The translations under genes and the position numbers were made by a program. Below the pieces are notes generated by a model. It worked only from the letters and a program-made list of their open reading frames with translations, was not told the origin of the DNA and did no database searches. Shown one piece after another: positions 44,345-54,774 of a stretch of 64,000 nucleotides of DNA (its first letter is position 1; every line of letters begins with the position of its first letter). The stretch is from Eutrophocola salsuginis (lineage in GTDB: Bacteria; Pseudomonadota; Gammaproteobacteria; Pseudomonadales; Pseudohongiellaceae): the NCBI GenBank assembly GCA_038147195.1, contig JAYQTB010000004.1, positions 2,232,001 through 2,296,000 of the forward strand. The letters run 5' to 3'.

Positions 44345-45331
44345 TTATTCGACAATATTATTTTTCACTTTGACCGCAATATTTTCATCGAGTTGGCCTA
44401 CTTTGCCCGTAAAGCATGGGGTATCCCCGATATATATTTTAGCATTATCAAAATAATTAAAATTTAAAATTTGGTCTTCTTTTAAATTTAGAAGATTACC
44501 AAATAGCATATCTAGTTCGCCAATTTGCACTGAAAATTTTAGGCTTACATCTTCAATCGCCTGATGAAGACTATTTGTCCATCTTGTAGACTGCTCATCT
44601 TCATCATTAGTTTGAGTTCTACTACGAAGCAAATCTCTTATTGGTTTCAATAAGGAAAATGGTTGAATAAACTGAATTCTACCTGTTTCATTGTCTGCTA
44701 ATTTAAACTCAAAATTACTCAATAACATTAACTCTTCATCGTCAGCAATTTGTGCGAACGCTGGATTTACTTCTTGCCCGACTTTATGAAATTCTAAATG
44801 GATAATTGGTGACCACGCTTCTTTCAATGATGCGAGAATAATGTTCATCAAAAGACCAATGATAGTATCTTCTGTTGGAGTAAATATTCTTGTGGCGGCT
44901 AAATTATCAATACCTTTCCCAAACCCTCCAAAAAAGCTATCAAGTGCAGAAAATATAATTTTAGGGTCGATAATAATCAGACTCATTCCCCGAAGCGGAT
45001 CCATTCTTATAGTACTAATAGCCAGGGGAGCTTTCAAATCTGCTGTACACTCTCGAAACGTAAGTATTTTAATTTTATCTGTTGTAATCCTTGGGGTAGT
45101 CCTAAGTACTTCAATTAGACCCATTCGCAACTGTCTTGCAAATCTTTCATTAACAAGATCTACTGCTGCCTGATTGAATCCTAATGAACTATCTTCTTTT
45201 GCTATATCATGTGAGATAGCTGCTGATTTGCCTGATGGATTAATTATCATACGTGCATCATCATCAAAAATGGACGACAAGGCCTCCATTTCGTCTTCAG
45301 TTATTGCCGTATCTTTATCGTTATTCGCCAT
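44345..45331 (-). CDS. fliM: Flagellar switch protein FliM
   Basis: 328 residues. N-terminal segment MANNDKDTAITEDEMEALSS replaces the classic CheY-binding LSQxEIDALL, though DEMEALSSIFD could serve. The middle CheC-like domain contains MDPLRGMSLIIIDPKIIFSA and LDSFFGGFGKG, and the C-terminal SpoA domain ends with IYIGDTPCFTGKVGQL and NIAVKV. It lies 5 bases behind fliL. Confidence 0.95.
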   Translation of the reverse strand: MANNDKDTAITEDEMEALSSIFDDDARMIINPSGKSAAISHDIAKEDSSLGFNQAAVDLVNERFARQLRMGLIEVLRTTPRITTDKIKILTFRECTADLKAPLAISTIRMDPLRGMSLIIIDPKIIFSALDSFFGGFGKGIDNLAATRIFTPTEDTIIGLLMNIILASLKEAWSPIIHLEFHKVGQEVNPAFAQIADDEELMLLSNFEFKLADNETGRIQFIQPFSLLKPIRDLLRSRTQTNDEDEQSTRWTNSLHQAIEDVSLKFSVQIGELDMLFGNLLNLKEDQILNFNYFDNAKIYIGDTPCFTGKVGQLDENIAVKVKNNIVE

Positions 45332-45336
45332 TTTAT

Positions 45337-45918
45337 CTACTGCATCAAAAATTCAGTAAAAAGTACCCTTTCTATGCCACCAAATCCTTCAACATTTTCT
45401 AGCTCTGCATTCAATACAACAGCGAGCTCCTCTCCAACTTTTTGTCTGAATCCGGTTTCAGCAATCTGCTCTTCAGTAATAAACGATAAATACTCTAAAG
45501 CAGCGGACCTTACAGCTAGCTCATGTTTAGTAATGTTATCTATTACCTGCTGATCATAATGTGTGCTTATGGTTAAATTTAATTGCATAACTTTTCTGGA
45601 ATTTAATACATTCACAACAAAAGGTTGTGCAAATGTGTAGTACAGAGTATCTAATCTATTTGAATCTGGTAGTTCAAGTAGTCTTGGTCCATCGCTTTCC
45701 TCGTCATCTTCATCAGATTCGGAAGAAGACTGCCCTCCATTTTCCAATTCAGCCAATCTGGTTTCGAGATCATCACTGGTGCTTAAGACACCTGTGAAAA
45801 ACAAAACGCTGAGAATAATTCCAACGATTAATAATACGGCAAGCAACCCAGCGATACTAAATAAGATGATGTTTCTACGGGATATACCTTCACCGGTATT
45901 TTCATTTTCTTCAGCCAT
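45337..45918 (-). CDS. fliL: Flagellar basal body protein FliL
   Basis: 193 residues. One membrane helix near residues 15-40, an acidic Ser/Glu/Asp-rich linker (about 50-75), and the periplasmic domain with YYTFAQPFVVNVLNSRKVMQ, LNLTISTHYDQQVIDNI and a closing VLFTEFLMQ. FliL surrounds stators and supports torque. Order fliK-fliL-fliM is normal. Confidence 0.92.
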   Translation of the reverse strand: MAEENENTGEGISRRNIILFSIAGLLAVLLIVGIILSVLFFTGVLSTSDDLETRLAELENGGQSSSESDEDDEESDGPRLLELPDSNRLDTLYYTFAQPFVVNVLNSRKVMQLNLTISTHYDQQVIDNITKHELAVRSAALEYLSFITEEQIAETGFRQKVGEELAVVLNAELENVEGFGGIERVLFTEFLMQ

Positions 45919-45951
45919 AATATTTACCTAAATTCCAATAATCACAATTGA

Positions 45952-47727
45952 CTATACTAATTTATCTATCCGATTTGATTTTGCCGTAATAATACGACTC
46001 TTTTCTTCAACTAGCATATCTGGTTCTTGAGTATCTGATAGTTCTGCAGCATTATCTCTTGATTTTTGACCATTCTCGTTTGCAGACTCGTCACTCCGGT
46101 GCCCTAAGGTTATATCTAATTCTAATCCTGAGTTATTTTGAAAGCTTTGCTTCAGTAAATGTAGATTTTCCTGAAAGATTTGCGATACCCTGCCATTTTC
46201 TCCAACCAAGTTTATATGTATACCTTGCTTAGCTGAGTACTCTACATCCATTTCAATTGTTCCCAAATCTTCTGGATATAAGGACATAGTTATCTTATAC
46301 CGGCCATCTACTTTCTTTTGAACTAGGTTCGTTACCTCTAAACCTAAATGGCTGCTTAATTTTTCGTAAATATCTCTATTTATCTGATGATTTTGAGACT
46401 CCGAAATATTGCCATCAATTTTGTGGTTGCTAAGGTCTATTTCTAAGTATCTTGTTTCAATAAAGCCTGTTTGGCCAATATGGGCGTCATTCTTAATATT
46501 GTTTGATATTAGATTATTATAATTATTTTTAACGCTTTCTATGTTTACTTCTCTGACAGAACTCGTATTTTTAGTGTCTATTTTCTCTAGGTAATCTATT
46601 GCTTTAATCTGGGCTTTTTCAATGTTCTGTCTATCGCCCAATTTAGCATTAAGGTTTTCTTCCAAATATGGTTTCGCACCCGAATACTTTTCTTCGGATA
46701 ACACGTCAATATTTTCTATAGATTTTGATATTGTATCTTCGTCATTTACCACGCCATTAATTTGATCAACCTCTTGATTGTTGTTTTTCAAATTAATTCC
46801 ATTTTTACCAAAAGCCCCTGCACGCATTATTTGTGAAAAAGCTGCTTTTTCTGTGTCGTATTCTGGTCCTTGATTCAATGTAACACTTTCTTCCAAATTT
46901 ATTCCTTGCAAATTGGAAAAGAAAGTAGATATTGTTTTAATTTGATTCTCATCTTTTCCCATTTCACTTATAAACAATCTACTATTTAAAGAGTTCTGAT
47001 TTTCAACATCATTACTTTCTAAAAGCGGAGTTTTCATCTCTATATAGTTACTTTTATAACTATCAAAATCATTTGTATTATCTATTTCTTCATTAAAATT
47101 TAATTCTGATATAGGGTCGAATCTTTTTGCATTATTATTTGAAACAGAAAATTGATTAATTTCACCTAGGATCACTTTTCTGTTTTCCGTAAGATTCCGG
47201 ACAGTAATTTTTTGGAACTTATGGTCAGGGTTAAGCTCTTGAGACTCCGAATCAGATTTTATGGCTAAATCATTAGAAATATTATAGCTGCCTAAAATAC
47301 TTTCTTTGATGGCAGGGTCAACTTTTGATGGTGCCTGGTCTTGGGATATATATTGATTTATAAATCTTAGTGCTGAGTTAAACGAAACCTGTTTGTGAAT
47401 ATCTGACGTCTGAGTATTTTCAGGAAATTTCTCTGTTCCTATCAATTCTAAATTGTTTGGATTTAAAAAGGCTTCTATCTCATCTATTGAAATTGCGGGC
47501 GTATCCGGTGAGTTGGAGATATTACTATCCCAGGAAGGTGGCAAAGGATTGCCACTTAATGCCACTTTTTTCTCTAATTCATCTGTCTCAAAAATGATAT
47601 TTTTGTTTTTCAAAATCTCAAAGAATGATTCCTTTGGTTCTTTATCTTCAACAATATCAATGACTTGCGAATTTAGACTCGTTACAATGTCGTTAATATC
47701 GTATTTGGTCTGAGTATCAATCTTCAT
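45952..47727 (-). CDS. fliK: Flagellar hook-length control protein FliK
   Basis: 591 residues. Only the C-terminal substrate-switch domain is conserved: KVDGRYKITMSLYPEDLGTI, then NGRVSQIFQENLHLLKQSFQ and LELDITLGHRSDES. The long N-terminal part (about 1-470) is Asn- and Ser-rich, low in hydrophobic residues and presumably the flexible ruler. Named from the C domain and from its place between fliJ and fliL. The 75 bases before fliJ hold nothing visible. Confidence 0.88.
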   Translation of the reverse strand: MKIDTQTKYDINDIVTSLNSQVIDIVEDKEPKESFFEILKNKNIIFETDELEKKVALSGNPLPPSWDSNISNSPDTPAISIDEIEAFLNPNNLELIGTEKFPENTQTSDIHKQVSFNSALRFINQYISQDQAPSKVDPAIKESILGSYNISNDLAIKSDSESQELNPDHKFQKITVRNLTENRKVILGEINQFSVSNNNAKRFDPISELNFNEEIDNTNDFDSYKSNYIEMKTPLLESNDVENQNSLNSRLFISEMGKDENQIKTISTFFSNLQGINLEESVTLNQGPEYDTEKAAFSQIMRAGAFGKNGINLKNNNQEVDQINGVVNDEDTISKSIENIDVLSEEKYSGAKPYLEENLNAKLGDRQNIEKAQIKAIDYLEKIDTKNTSSVREVNIESVKNNYNNLISNNIKNDAHIGQTGFIETRYLEIDLSNHKIDGNISESQNHQINRDIYEKLSSHLGLEVTNLVQKKVDGRYKITMSLYPEDLGTIEMDVEYSAKQGIHINLVGENGRVSQIFQENLHLLKQSFQNNSGLELDITLGHRSDESANENGQKSRDNAAELSDTQEPDMLVEEKSRIITAKSNRIDKLV

Positions 47728-47802
47728 ATTTAATTACTCGATATTGCATATTGAAAATTCTATGTTTATAGACATTGCAATATCTATACCAAATATTGAT
47801 GG

Positions 47803-48249
47803 TTACATATTATTTCTATCCTTTATGTTGTATCGCGCGACAACTAATTCCTCAATTTCATTTGTATATTTTCTTTCATCTTTAAGTAATTTTTCTTTAT
47901 CTACTAAATCACCCATTTTTTCAAATCTATAACACTCAATTTTTTGTTTTTTTATGAGCGCTGTGAGATTTTGTTTTTTTTGGATGATTTCATCGTATAA
48001 ATTTGTGAGTTGAGTTTTGGCATTAGATAATTTGCTTATCATATCCATTTGATTTTTTATATTAGAGAAATTTGCTTTGTTATCATTATCATAAATACGA
48101 TCTATATTTTCTTTTATATAAGTCTCTAAGTCAGAAATCTTTATCTGCAAACTATTTAATTCTTGATCGATTTTATCTTTTATAGATAGTAAAGCTTCTA
48201 TTTTATTTTGCTCTTTTATAAGCAAAGTATTCCAAATATTATGCGGCAT
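47803..48249 (-). CDS. fliJ: Flagellar export protein FliJ
   Basis: 148 residues, almost all coiled coil (IEALLSIKDKIDQELNSLQI, KNQMDMISKLSNAKTQLTNL), matching the export-ATPase stalk protein FliJ. Sequence identity in this family is low, so the position right behind fliI (11-base overlap) carries much of the evidence. Confidence 0.85.
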   Translation of the reverse strand: MPHNIWNTLLIKEQNKIEALLSIKDKIDQELNSLQIKISDLETYIKENIDRIYDNDNKANFSNIKNQMDMISKLSNAKTQLTNLYDEIIQKKQNLTALIKKQKIECYRFEKMGDLVDKEKLLKDERKYTNEIEELVVARYNIKDRNNM

Positions 48250-49591
48250 AACGATTTAGTATTAGATTCAACATGTTTATAGAATCTTCATAACTGTATC
48301 TCTCATTTTGATCTTGCCTTAAATATGTATCGAGATCTTTTTTTATGGCAATAGCAATATCTAAATTAGCATCAGATCCTGATGTATACGCGCCAACTTG
48401 TATTAGATCTTCTTTTTGTTTATAGAGGGTCCAGTACTTCCGTACCATTTGTGAGAGAGAAAACTCTTTAGAAGATTGTAGTTTTGATGCCAATCGTGAA
48501 ATAGATCCTTCCAAGTCTATAGCTGGATAGAAAGCTGAATCAGCTAGACTTCTTGATAGCATAACCTGTCCATCAAGTGTGGCTCTCGATAAATCTACTA
48601 TAGGATCATTCTTGTCATCACTTTCAGCCAGGACTGTATAAAATGCTGATATAGACCCGATATTATTTTTTCCAACACCTGCTCTTTCTATAAGTTTTGG
48701 AAGTAAACTAAATACAGAAGGTGTATATCCCTTCGTTGTTGGAGGTTCTCCTGCTGCAAGGCCAATCTCTCGTTGAGCATGAGCGACCCGAGTAAGACTG
48801 TCAAAAAGTAAAAGGACATTTTTACCTTGTTCACTGAAATATTCGGCAATAGCGTGTGTATATTTAGCAGCCCTTACTCTCATAACTGGTGAGACGTCTA
48901 CAGGTGCTGCAACGATCACAGATTTTTTTAATCCTTCTTCCCCTAGTGTTTGATTTATAAATTCTTTAACTTCTCGCCCTCTTTCGCCTATAAGGCCTAT
49001 TACGACAATATCCGCTTGAGTAAATCTTGTAAGCATCCCCATCAAAACACTTTTTCCAACCCCTGATCCGGCTATTAATCCTATTCTTTGACCTTTTCCA
49101 AAAGTTAATGCGGAATTTATAGACTTTATACCAGTGTCCAATATCTCACTAATTTCTCCTCTATCTAGAGGGTTTATTTCAAACCCATCAATTGGCCTAA
49201 AATCATCAAACGTAATTGATTTATCAAGATCTATAGGTTTTCCTAAGCCATCGACTACACGTCCTAAAAGATCGTTTCCAACTCCACAATTGGAATCAGA
49301 ACTTGTTAAAATTACATTGCTACCTGGCTTTACACCATCTAATGTTTGTAAAGGCATAAGTAAGACTTTTTTTTCATTAAATCCTATAACTTCAGCGTCA
49401 ATATATTTCTGCCTTGATTCATTCTGAATTTTACACTGTGCTCCTACTTGAACAGAAAGTCCTGTAGCCTCAATAGTCATACCTATGACACGAGTTACTT
49501 TCCCCATAATTTTGTAGGGAGTTATATTTATAGACTCTGCGATTTTCTGTAGTTTGTCTAAATATATACTTTTTACATTAAGGCTATTCAT
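48239..49591 (-). CDS. fliI: Flagellar export ATPase FliI
   Basis: 450 residues; F1-beta-like ATPase of flagellar export. Walker A is GSGVGKSVLMGML, followed by ADIVVIGLIGERGREVKEFI, Walker B VLLLFDSLTRVAHAQREIGL, GEPPTTKGYTPSVFSLLPKL, and the RATLDGQVMLSRSLADSAFY P-binding stretch. Overlaps fliH by 4 bases (ATGA) and fliJ by 11, so the three are translationally coupled. Confidence 0.96.
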   Translation of the reverse strand: MNSLNVKSIYLDKLQKIAESINITPYKIMGKVTRVIGMTIEATGLSVQVGAQCKIQNESRQKYIDAEVIGFNEKKVLLMPLQTLDGVKPGSNVILTSSDSNCGVGNDLLGRVVDGLGKPIDLDKSITFDDFRPIDGFEINPLDRGEISEILDTGIKSINSALTFGKGQRIGLIAGSGVGKSVLMGMLTRFTQADIVVIGLIGERGREVKEFINQTLGEEGLKKSVIVAAPVDVSPVMRVRAAKYTHAIAEYFSEQGKNVLLLFDSLTRVAHAQREIGLAAGEPPTTKGYTPSVFSLLPKLIERAGVGKNNIGSISAFYTVLAESDDKNDPIVDLSRATLDGQVMLSRSLADSAFYPAIDLEGSISRLASKLQSSKEFSLSQMVRKYWTLYKQKEDLIQVGAYTSGSDANLDIAIAIKKDLDTYLRQDQNERYSYEDSINMLNLILNRYAA

Positions 49592-50427
49592 TTAATTCTA
49601 AATACTTTATTTACTATTTCTTCTATTTTATCTTTTTTGACGCTCTGGATAATTTTGTCATCCATTTTTATTTTTATATCGCCCTTCTTTATTCTTTCGT
49701 CTGCAAAATAATTTATGTTTTTTTGGGTATTTGCTTTACTGATAATTAAATATTCTTCAGGATTAAGAAAAACATTTATTTCATCTTTATAAGGCGCCTC
49801 AATCTCTTTTAATACTAAAGAAATAATTTTTTCTACTGATTTTTTACTTTCTTTTAGTTCCACTTGAAGAACAGATTCAATAATTTTTATAATAATTCCA
49901 TTTATCGGCTGGAAGAATTCTCCCGCATCACAATTCTCTTCTTTTATATTTTCTAGCAGATTTTCTAGGGCGCTCACCCTCTCGTTAAATTCAAGTTCTT
50001 CGTTTCTTTTACATGCGTTGTACCCCTCTAAATATTTCTCATCCCCGAATGCATCGAAATCTTCTTTAGTATAAATAAACTCTTTAGAAAGTTTCTCATC
50101 ATCTATTACATCAAAGGTGCTAGCTACAGGAGCTTCAAATTTTTCATATTTTTCTTGTACATCTACATTTTCATTCTCATTTTCATTATCGGGTATCGAC
50201 TCATCATCTCTGAAAACTTCAATGGTATCCAAATCTTCTAAGGCATTTATCCCTTTATTATCAATAGTTTCATTCTTTATAAGATTAAAATTTGACGATG
50301 GGTTCCATTCCTTGAAATATATTTCAGGATTATTCTTTGCAAGCCCTATACCGTCTATAAATTCGTTGTTTTTAACATTTTTCGAATTCTCCCAATTGAT
50401 AAATTCAACATTAGACAAAGTCATCAC
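49588..50427 (-). CDS. fliH: Flagellar export regulator FliH
   Basis: 279 residues. Acidic N-terminal half, then a helical region (EKYLEGYNACKRNEELEFNE) and a C-terminal domain with FQPINGIIIKIIESVLQVEL, as in FliH, ending near IKMDDKIIQSVKKDKIEEIV. The N-terminal half is longer and more acidic than usual. Overlaps fliG by 17 bases and fliI by 4. Two adjacent ATG codons (50427, 50424) could start it. Confidence 0.85.
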   Translation of the reverse strand: MMTLSNVEFINWENSKNVKNNEFIDGIGLAKNNPEIYFKEWNPSSNFNLIKNETIDNKGINALEDLDTIEVFRDDESIPDNENENENVDVQEKYEKFEAPVASTFDVIDDEKLSKEFIYTKEDFDAFGDEKYLEGYNACKRNEELEFNERVSALENLLENIKEENCDAGEFFQPINGIIIKIIESVLQVELKESKKSVEKIISLVLKEIEAPYKDEINVFLNPEEYLIISKANTQKNINYFADERIKKGDIKIKMDDKIIQSVKKDKIEEIVNKVFRIK

Positions 50428-51472
50428 CTCTTCCTGCTAACACAATTTCACCAGCATCAGATAACCGCCTGGCAATACGCAAGATATCTTTCTGAGCTTC
50501 CTCAACATCAGATATTCTGATAGGACCTTTGTCCTCCATATCATCTAAGAACAATAATCTTGCACGTTGAGACATATTTGAAAGGAATTTTTCTTTGACA
50601 GTCTCTGCCCCCCCTTTCAAGGCTGTCATAAGTAGGTCGCTGTCGACATTTCTCATTAATGTCTGAACACTACGATTATCAAGCCCATCGAAATTTTCGA
50701 ATGTGAACATGTTGTCCATAATTTGATTTGTCATTTCTTCATCAATGGTACTTACACCGCTCAATATTGCGCCTTCAAGATCTGTTTTTGTAAAGTTCAT
50801 AATTTTTGCTGCGGCTTTTATGCCGCCAAAACTTGAGGCTTTTGCGCTTGAGCTTGATGAGAACTGCTTTTGGATTACAGCTTCAAGCTTATTCATCGCA
50901 TTGGGATGAACCGTTTCTAAAGCGGCTATCCTATAAACCACTTCTGGTCTCAAATTTTCTGGAAGATAGTTTAAAACGTCTGCAGCGATATCATATTCAA
51001 GCACAGATAAAACTATCGCAATTATTTGTGGATGCTCTTCCTGAACCATCTCCCCAATAGATCTTGCGTCCATCCATTGAAGTACATCTAATCCCTTACT
51101 AGTAGAACCAGGCATGATTCTGCCTAAAACAGAGGCTGCCTTGTCATCACCTAGTGCTTTAATAAAAACGTTTGACACGTAATCTCTGGCACCCAGACCA
51201 ATATTTGTTTGTTTTTTAATGGTATCTACGAAATCATCCAATACAGTATTTACAGCTTCTTGCGATAAGTCAGACACACTAACCATGGTTGCGCCAAGAC
51301 TCTGTACTTCTCTAGGGGACATGTACTTAATTATTTCAGATGCCTGTTCCTCACCCAAAAGCAGTAGGATTACTGCTGCCCTTTCCGCAGGGCTCAGCAT
51401 GGATAAACTTTCCGCTACGTCGGCGGATAGATCCTCACCTGCACCTTCTTTTTTCTGTGTATTATCTGCCAT
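50411..51472 (-). CDS. fliG: Flagellar motor switch protein FliG
   Basis: 353 residues; the rotor protein that contacts the stator. Marks: LSPAERAAVILLLLGEEQAS at the N terminus, MVQEEHPQIIAIVLSVLEYD with the EHPQ motif, PNAMNKLEAVIQKQF, and the C-terminal torque helix with NMSQRARLLFLDDMEDKGPI. Lies 3 bases behind fliF. Confidence 0.96.
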   Translation of the reverse strand: MADNTQKKEGAGEDLSADVAESLSMLSPAERAAVILLLLGEEQASEIIKYMSPREVQSLGATMVSVSDLSQEAVNTVLDDFVDTIKKQTNIGLGARDYVSNVFIKALGDDKAASVLGRIMPGSTSKGLDVLQWMDARSIGEMVQEEHPQIIAIVLSVLEYDIAADVLNYLPENLRPEVVYRIAALETVHPNAMNKLEAVIQKQFSSSSSAKASSFGGIKAAAKIMNFTKTDLEGAILSGVSTIDEEMTNQIMDNMFTFENFDGLDNRSVQTLMRNVDSDLLMTALKGGAETVKEKFLSNMSQRARLLFLDDMEDKGPIRISDVEEAQKDILRIARRLSDAGEIVLAGRGDDFV

Positions 51473-51475
51473 GTC

Positions 51476-53347
51476 TTAACCCCTGGGCGCTGTAAGCATC
51501 TTCTTAAGTAAGCTTGCAACCCTCGATGCATCTTCTTCTACAAGCATACGAACAATTGCAACCTTATCATCGTATGTATTTGCGGTATCAAACATATCAG
51601 CAGAGACATTAGTTTTCCGAGGTTTTAGTCGTGCTTTGATTTCTTCCAGGGTCTCTCCGGTTTCCTCAGCCCTCTTCAATACATCTTCTTCAGTTCTAAG
51701 TACGGTACCACCATCCCGAAGTATTTCATTGAGCTCTTCAGCATCCTCTGCATCAAGAGTGTCAATTTCTTCTTCGATTTCTTGGCCGTCTTCGTTCATT
51801 CTGACAACAACCCTCTTTTTACCCTTTTCGGCTTTCTTTTTCGATTTGGTAACTATTTCAACGCCTAGGAAACTTAAGACGATTGGTTTCAATACAGCTA
51901 AAGCGAAAATCACAAACATGATAAATATCACAAGCTGCTTTATGTACTCTATATAAAGCTCATTTTGATACCAAGGGACAATTTCTTCTTCAACCTCCAT
52001 AAATCGAGAAACTAATACCATTACTGTATCGCCCCTTGCCTCATCAACACCGACAGCCCTTGCTACTAACCTTTCAATATTACTTGTATCGATTGGACTG
52101 TTTTCTCCATCAGTTTCACCTTGTGTTACAAAGCTATCCTCATTTATCACAACAGCTACGTTAACCCTAGAAATTTCTCCAGACGGATTCTTTTGATATT
52201 GTATTTCTCGGTCAACCTCATAGTTTCGAGTAGTTTGACTACTAGTAACGTTAGATGTCTGATTTGCAATTTGATTATTTTCTCCCTCCGTTAATACAGT
52301 ATCTGCAGGAGCTATATTCGTTGTTCCACCTGGGATTCCTTCTGCTGGTGTGGTACTGGAAAGATCTTGCGAGAGCATTTCTGATCTGGTTCTTGGACCA
52401 TTCCCGTTCCTATCAAATAATTCCGCTGTAGATTCAAATTCAGTAAAATCCAAGGAAAGATCTACATCAGCACGTATATTATCCAAACCATACACAGGAC
52501 CTAGTAATCCTAGAATCTTAGATCGGTATTCTTCTTCCAAAGAACGTTTAAACTCTGCGTGTTCATTAGCTTCTAGTAATCCAAATTGCTCCCTATCTGT
52601 AAGCAATGTTCCCATCTGGTCGACTACTGATACGTCATCAATCGATAGGTAGGGCACACTAGATGCCACCAAGTTAACAATAGCTTGAACCTGTGAAGGG
52701 CTAATAATTCGACCGGGATATGTCTCAATGACAACAGACGACTTTGTTGGCTGCCTATTACGTATATAAGAGCTTTGCCGGGGGGCCGCCAAATGCACCC
52801 TGGCTGTTTTTACAGATGAAATCTTCTCTATACTTTTTGATATCTCATTTTCTATAGCTGCAGTATATTTTGCTTGTTCCATAAATTGACTTGATGTTAT
52901 GGAAGAGGCATTTGTGAGAGCATCTATGGATTGCGTGCTACCATCGCGTGGAAGACCATTGGAAGCCAGCAACATCCTTGCCTCATAATATTCATCGGCT
53001 GGTATCAATATCGATCCATTCATCTGATCTATGGATACTGACATGCCATTTGACTGCAGCAGGGCAAAAGCTTCGCTCCGATCCTCCTCTGACATGGTCG
53101 GATACAATGGTCTAGACTCAGTAGCACTAAGAGTTAGATAAATTACAACAAACAATAACAGGCCAAATAATCCGACTAAGCCTGGAAGCGCGCGCTTTAA
53201 TAGCGGGTTTGAAATGTATTGTGTTACTGCATTAACAGCAGCAACGTTGCTTGATTTTTTTACCTCAACCGCATTTTTAGAAGCAGGTTTTTCACCAGCC
53301 CCTTGAGATAAATCTCGCGCATCTGTTATCGCCATTGCATCAGACAT
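51476..53347 (-). CDS. fliF: Flagellar MS-ring protein FliF
   Basis: 623 residues. First membrane helix at about 55-75 (LPGLVGLFGLLLFVVIYLTL), ring-building motifs with YPTMSEEDRSEAFALLQSNG, ARMLLASNGLPRDGS and KIQ-like EKISSVKTARVHLAAPRQSS, second membrane helix near 475-500, and a C-terminal FliG-binding tail DKVAIVRMLVEEDASRVASL. Size and order are normal. Follows fliE by 22 bases. Confidence 0.96.
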   Translation of the reverse strand: MSDAMAITDARDLSQGAGEKPASKNAVEVKKSSNVAAVNAVTQYISNPLLKRALPGLVGLFGLLLFVVIYLTLSATESRPLYPTMSEEDRSEAFALLQSNGMSVSIDQMNGSILIPADEYYEARMLLASNGLPRDGSTQSIDALTNASSITSSQFMEQAKYTAAIENEISKSIEKISSVKTARVHLAAPRQSSYIRNRQPTKSSVVIETYPGRIISPSQVQAIVNLVASSVPYLSIDDVSVVDQMGTLLTDREQFGLLEANEHAEFKRSLEEEYRSKILGLLGPVYGLDNIRADVDLSLDFTEFESTAELFDRNGNGPRTRSEMLSQDLSSTTPAEGIPGGTTNIAPADTVLTEGENNQIANQTSNVTSSQTTRNYEVDREIQYQKNPSGEISRVNVAVVINEDSFVTQGETDGENSPIDTSNIERLVARAVGVDEARGDTVMVLVSRFMEVEEEIVPWYQNELYIEYIKQLVIFIMFVIFALAVLKPIVLSFLGVEIVTKSKKKAEKGKKRVVVRMNEDGQEIEEEIDTLDAEDAEELNEILRDGGTVLRTEEDVLKRAEETGETLEEIKARLKPRKTNVSADMFDTANTYDDKVAIVRMLVEEDASRVASLLKKMLTAPRG

Positions 53348-53369
53348 ATTTTTTACCTTAGCTAGCCAT

Positions 53370-53720
53370 CTACACCGGCATATTCATAATATCTTGATAT
53401 GCGGTTAAAATTTTATTGCGTATTTGTATTGTAGCTTCCATCGCCAAAGATGCTTTTTGCATTTTCATAACAACATCGGTTAGCGGAATATCGCCGCCCA
53501 TCTGGTACTCCTGCTGCGCAGACAGAGAAATACCCTGTAATTCATTAACATTATTCAGCGTCTGATTTAACGCTTGCGTTAAATTATCTGAGAAGTTATT
53601 CCTCGGCTTTGCTTCTGGTATCTCTGGCGCACGAAAATTATCAATCCTGCTTGATTGTATTTTATTCTGATAATCCCTTATTTGAGATAACAAATATTGT
53701 GAGCTATCGTTAATTTCCAT
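53370..53720 (-). CDS. fliE: Flagellar hook-basal body protein FliE
   Basis: 116 residues. C-terminal VVMKMQKASLAMEATIQIRN followed by KILTAYQDIMNMPV is the FliE signature; FliE joins MS ring and rod and is the first exported substrate. It lies 8 bases behind the sigma54 activator and begins the structural part of the operon. Confidence 0.94.
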   Translation of the reverse strand: MEINDSSQYLLSQIRDYQNKIQSSRIDNFRAPEIPEAKPRNNFSDNLTQALNQTLNNVNELQGISLSAQQEYQMGGDIPLTDVVMKMQKASLAMEATIQIRNKILTAYQDIMNMPV

Positions 53721-53728
53721 AGGACAAC

Positions 53729-54742
53729 CTATATTTTCCGAACGTATGTTTGAGGCACTTGAAACCCAAGATCTCTAAAATTTTGTAATTTCAAGCGGAG
53801 AGTGCGGGTGCTAATTCCTAATCGATTTGCAGCTTCAAGCCGATTTTCACTATCTTTTAGGGCGGAGAGAATGACGCCTAGTTCATGCTCATTATTATTT
53901 CTACTGTTTGAGAAAAAGCTATCATTATGTGTAATTCTATACTTATCTATTGATTTAGAAATGCTATCTTTTTGATACTGAGTGTTTTGATCAAATACTA
54001 TATGTTTTTCTTCAATAATATTTTCATCTCTTAGAATAAGAGATCTAAACATTACGTTTTCAAGCTCTCTAACATTTCCAGGCCAGAAATGCCCTTGTAG
54101 CTTTTCAAGAGCTCCCCTGGATAATTCTACTCTACTACCATTCGAATGCTTTTGAATGAATATCCTTGCGAGTGGTTCAATATCAAGAACGCGTTCATTC
54201 AGTTTTTTTATCTCTAAAACAAATCCACTAAGCCTGTAATATAAATCTTCACGGAAATATTTTTGGTCTATATATTCACTTATATTTATATTTGTTGCAG
54301 AAATTATTCTTATATCGATGGGTAGGGCTTTCGTGGCACCAATTCGGTAGATTTCTTTTTCTTGTAATACCCGCAACATCTTAGATTGAAGATTAGTTGG
54401 CATCTCACCTATCTCATCTAAAAATATCGTCCCGTAGTTTGCTTCTTCAAAAAATCCTTTCGACTTTCCATTGGCGCCCGTAAAAGCACCCTTCTCATGT
54501 CCAAACAAGGTACTTTCAACAAGCTGTTCAGGTATTGCTGCGCAATTTATTGCGATAAACGGTTTTGCAGATCGATTTGAAGATTCATGAATAACCCGAG
54601 CAAGCACCTCCTTACCAACTCCTGAAGGACCTGTAATCATAACGGGTATATCTGCCCTAGCGACCTTTGTCGCCAGATTAAATAGCTCGACGCTTTTGGG
54701 GTCGACAAAGGCAAATGGGTAATCTTCACTAATACTATTCAT
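53729..54742 (-). CDS. Sigma54-dependent activator lacking a receiver domain (FlrC/FleR-like)
   Basis: 337 residues from the ATG at 54742. The GTG at 54763 is at the predicted transcription start and so cannot be used. AAA+ domain: Walker A GPSGVGKE (38-45), intact sigma54 loop GAFTGA (85-90), Walker B TIFLDEIGEM. C-terminal Fis-type helix-turn-helix: NRLEAANRLGISTRTLRLKL. Unlike FlrC/FleR, there is no phospho-receiver domain, so it may act without a sensor kinase. It opens the fliE-flhB operon and its own promoter is sigma54-type, which suggests feed-forward control by this or the second activator at 60.5-61.6 kb. Confidence 0.85.
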   Translation of the reverse strand: MNSISEDYPFAFVDPKSVELFNLATKVARADIPVMITGPSGVGKEVLARVIHESSNRSAKPFIAINCAAIPEQLVESTLFGHEKGAFTGANGKSKGFFEEANYGTIFLDEIGEMPTNLQSKMLRVLQEKEIYRIGATKALPIDIRIISATNINISEYIDQKYFREDLYYRLSGFVLEIKKLNERVLDIEPLARIFIQKHSNGSRVELSRGALEKLQGHFWPGNVRELENVMFRSLILRDENIIEEKHIVFDQNTQYQKDSISKSIDKYRITHNDSFFSNSRNNNEHELGVILSALKDSENRLEAANRLGISTRTLRLKLQNFRDLGFQVPQTYVRKI

Positions 54743-54774
54743 AACCTGACTTCTCTTGTGCACAGGTCCTATTT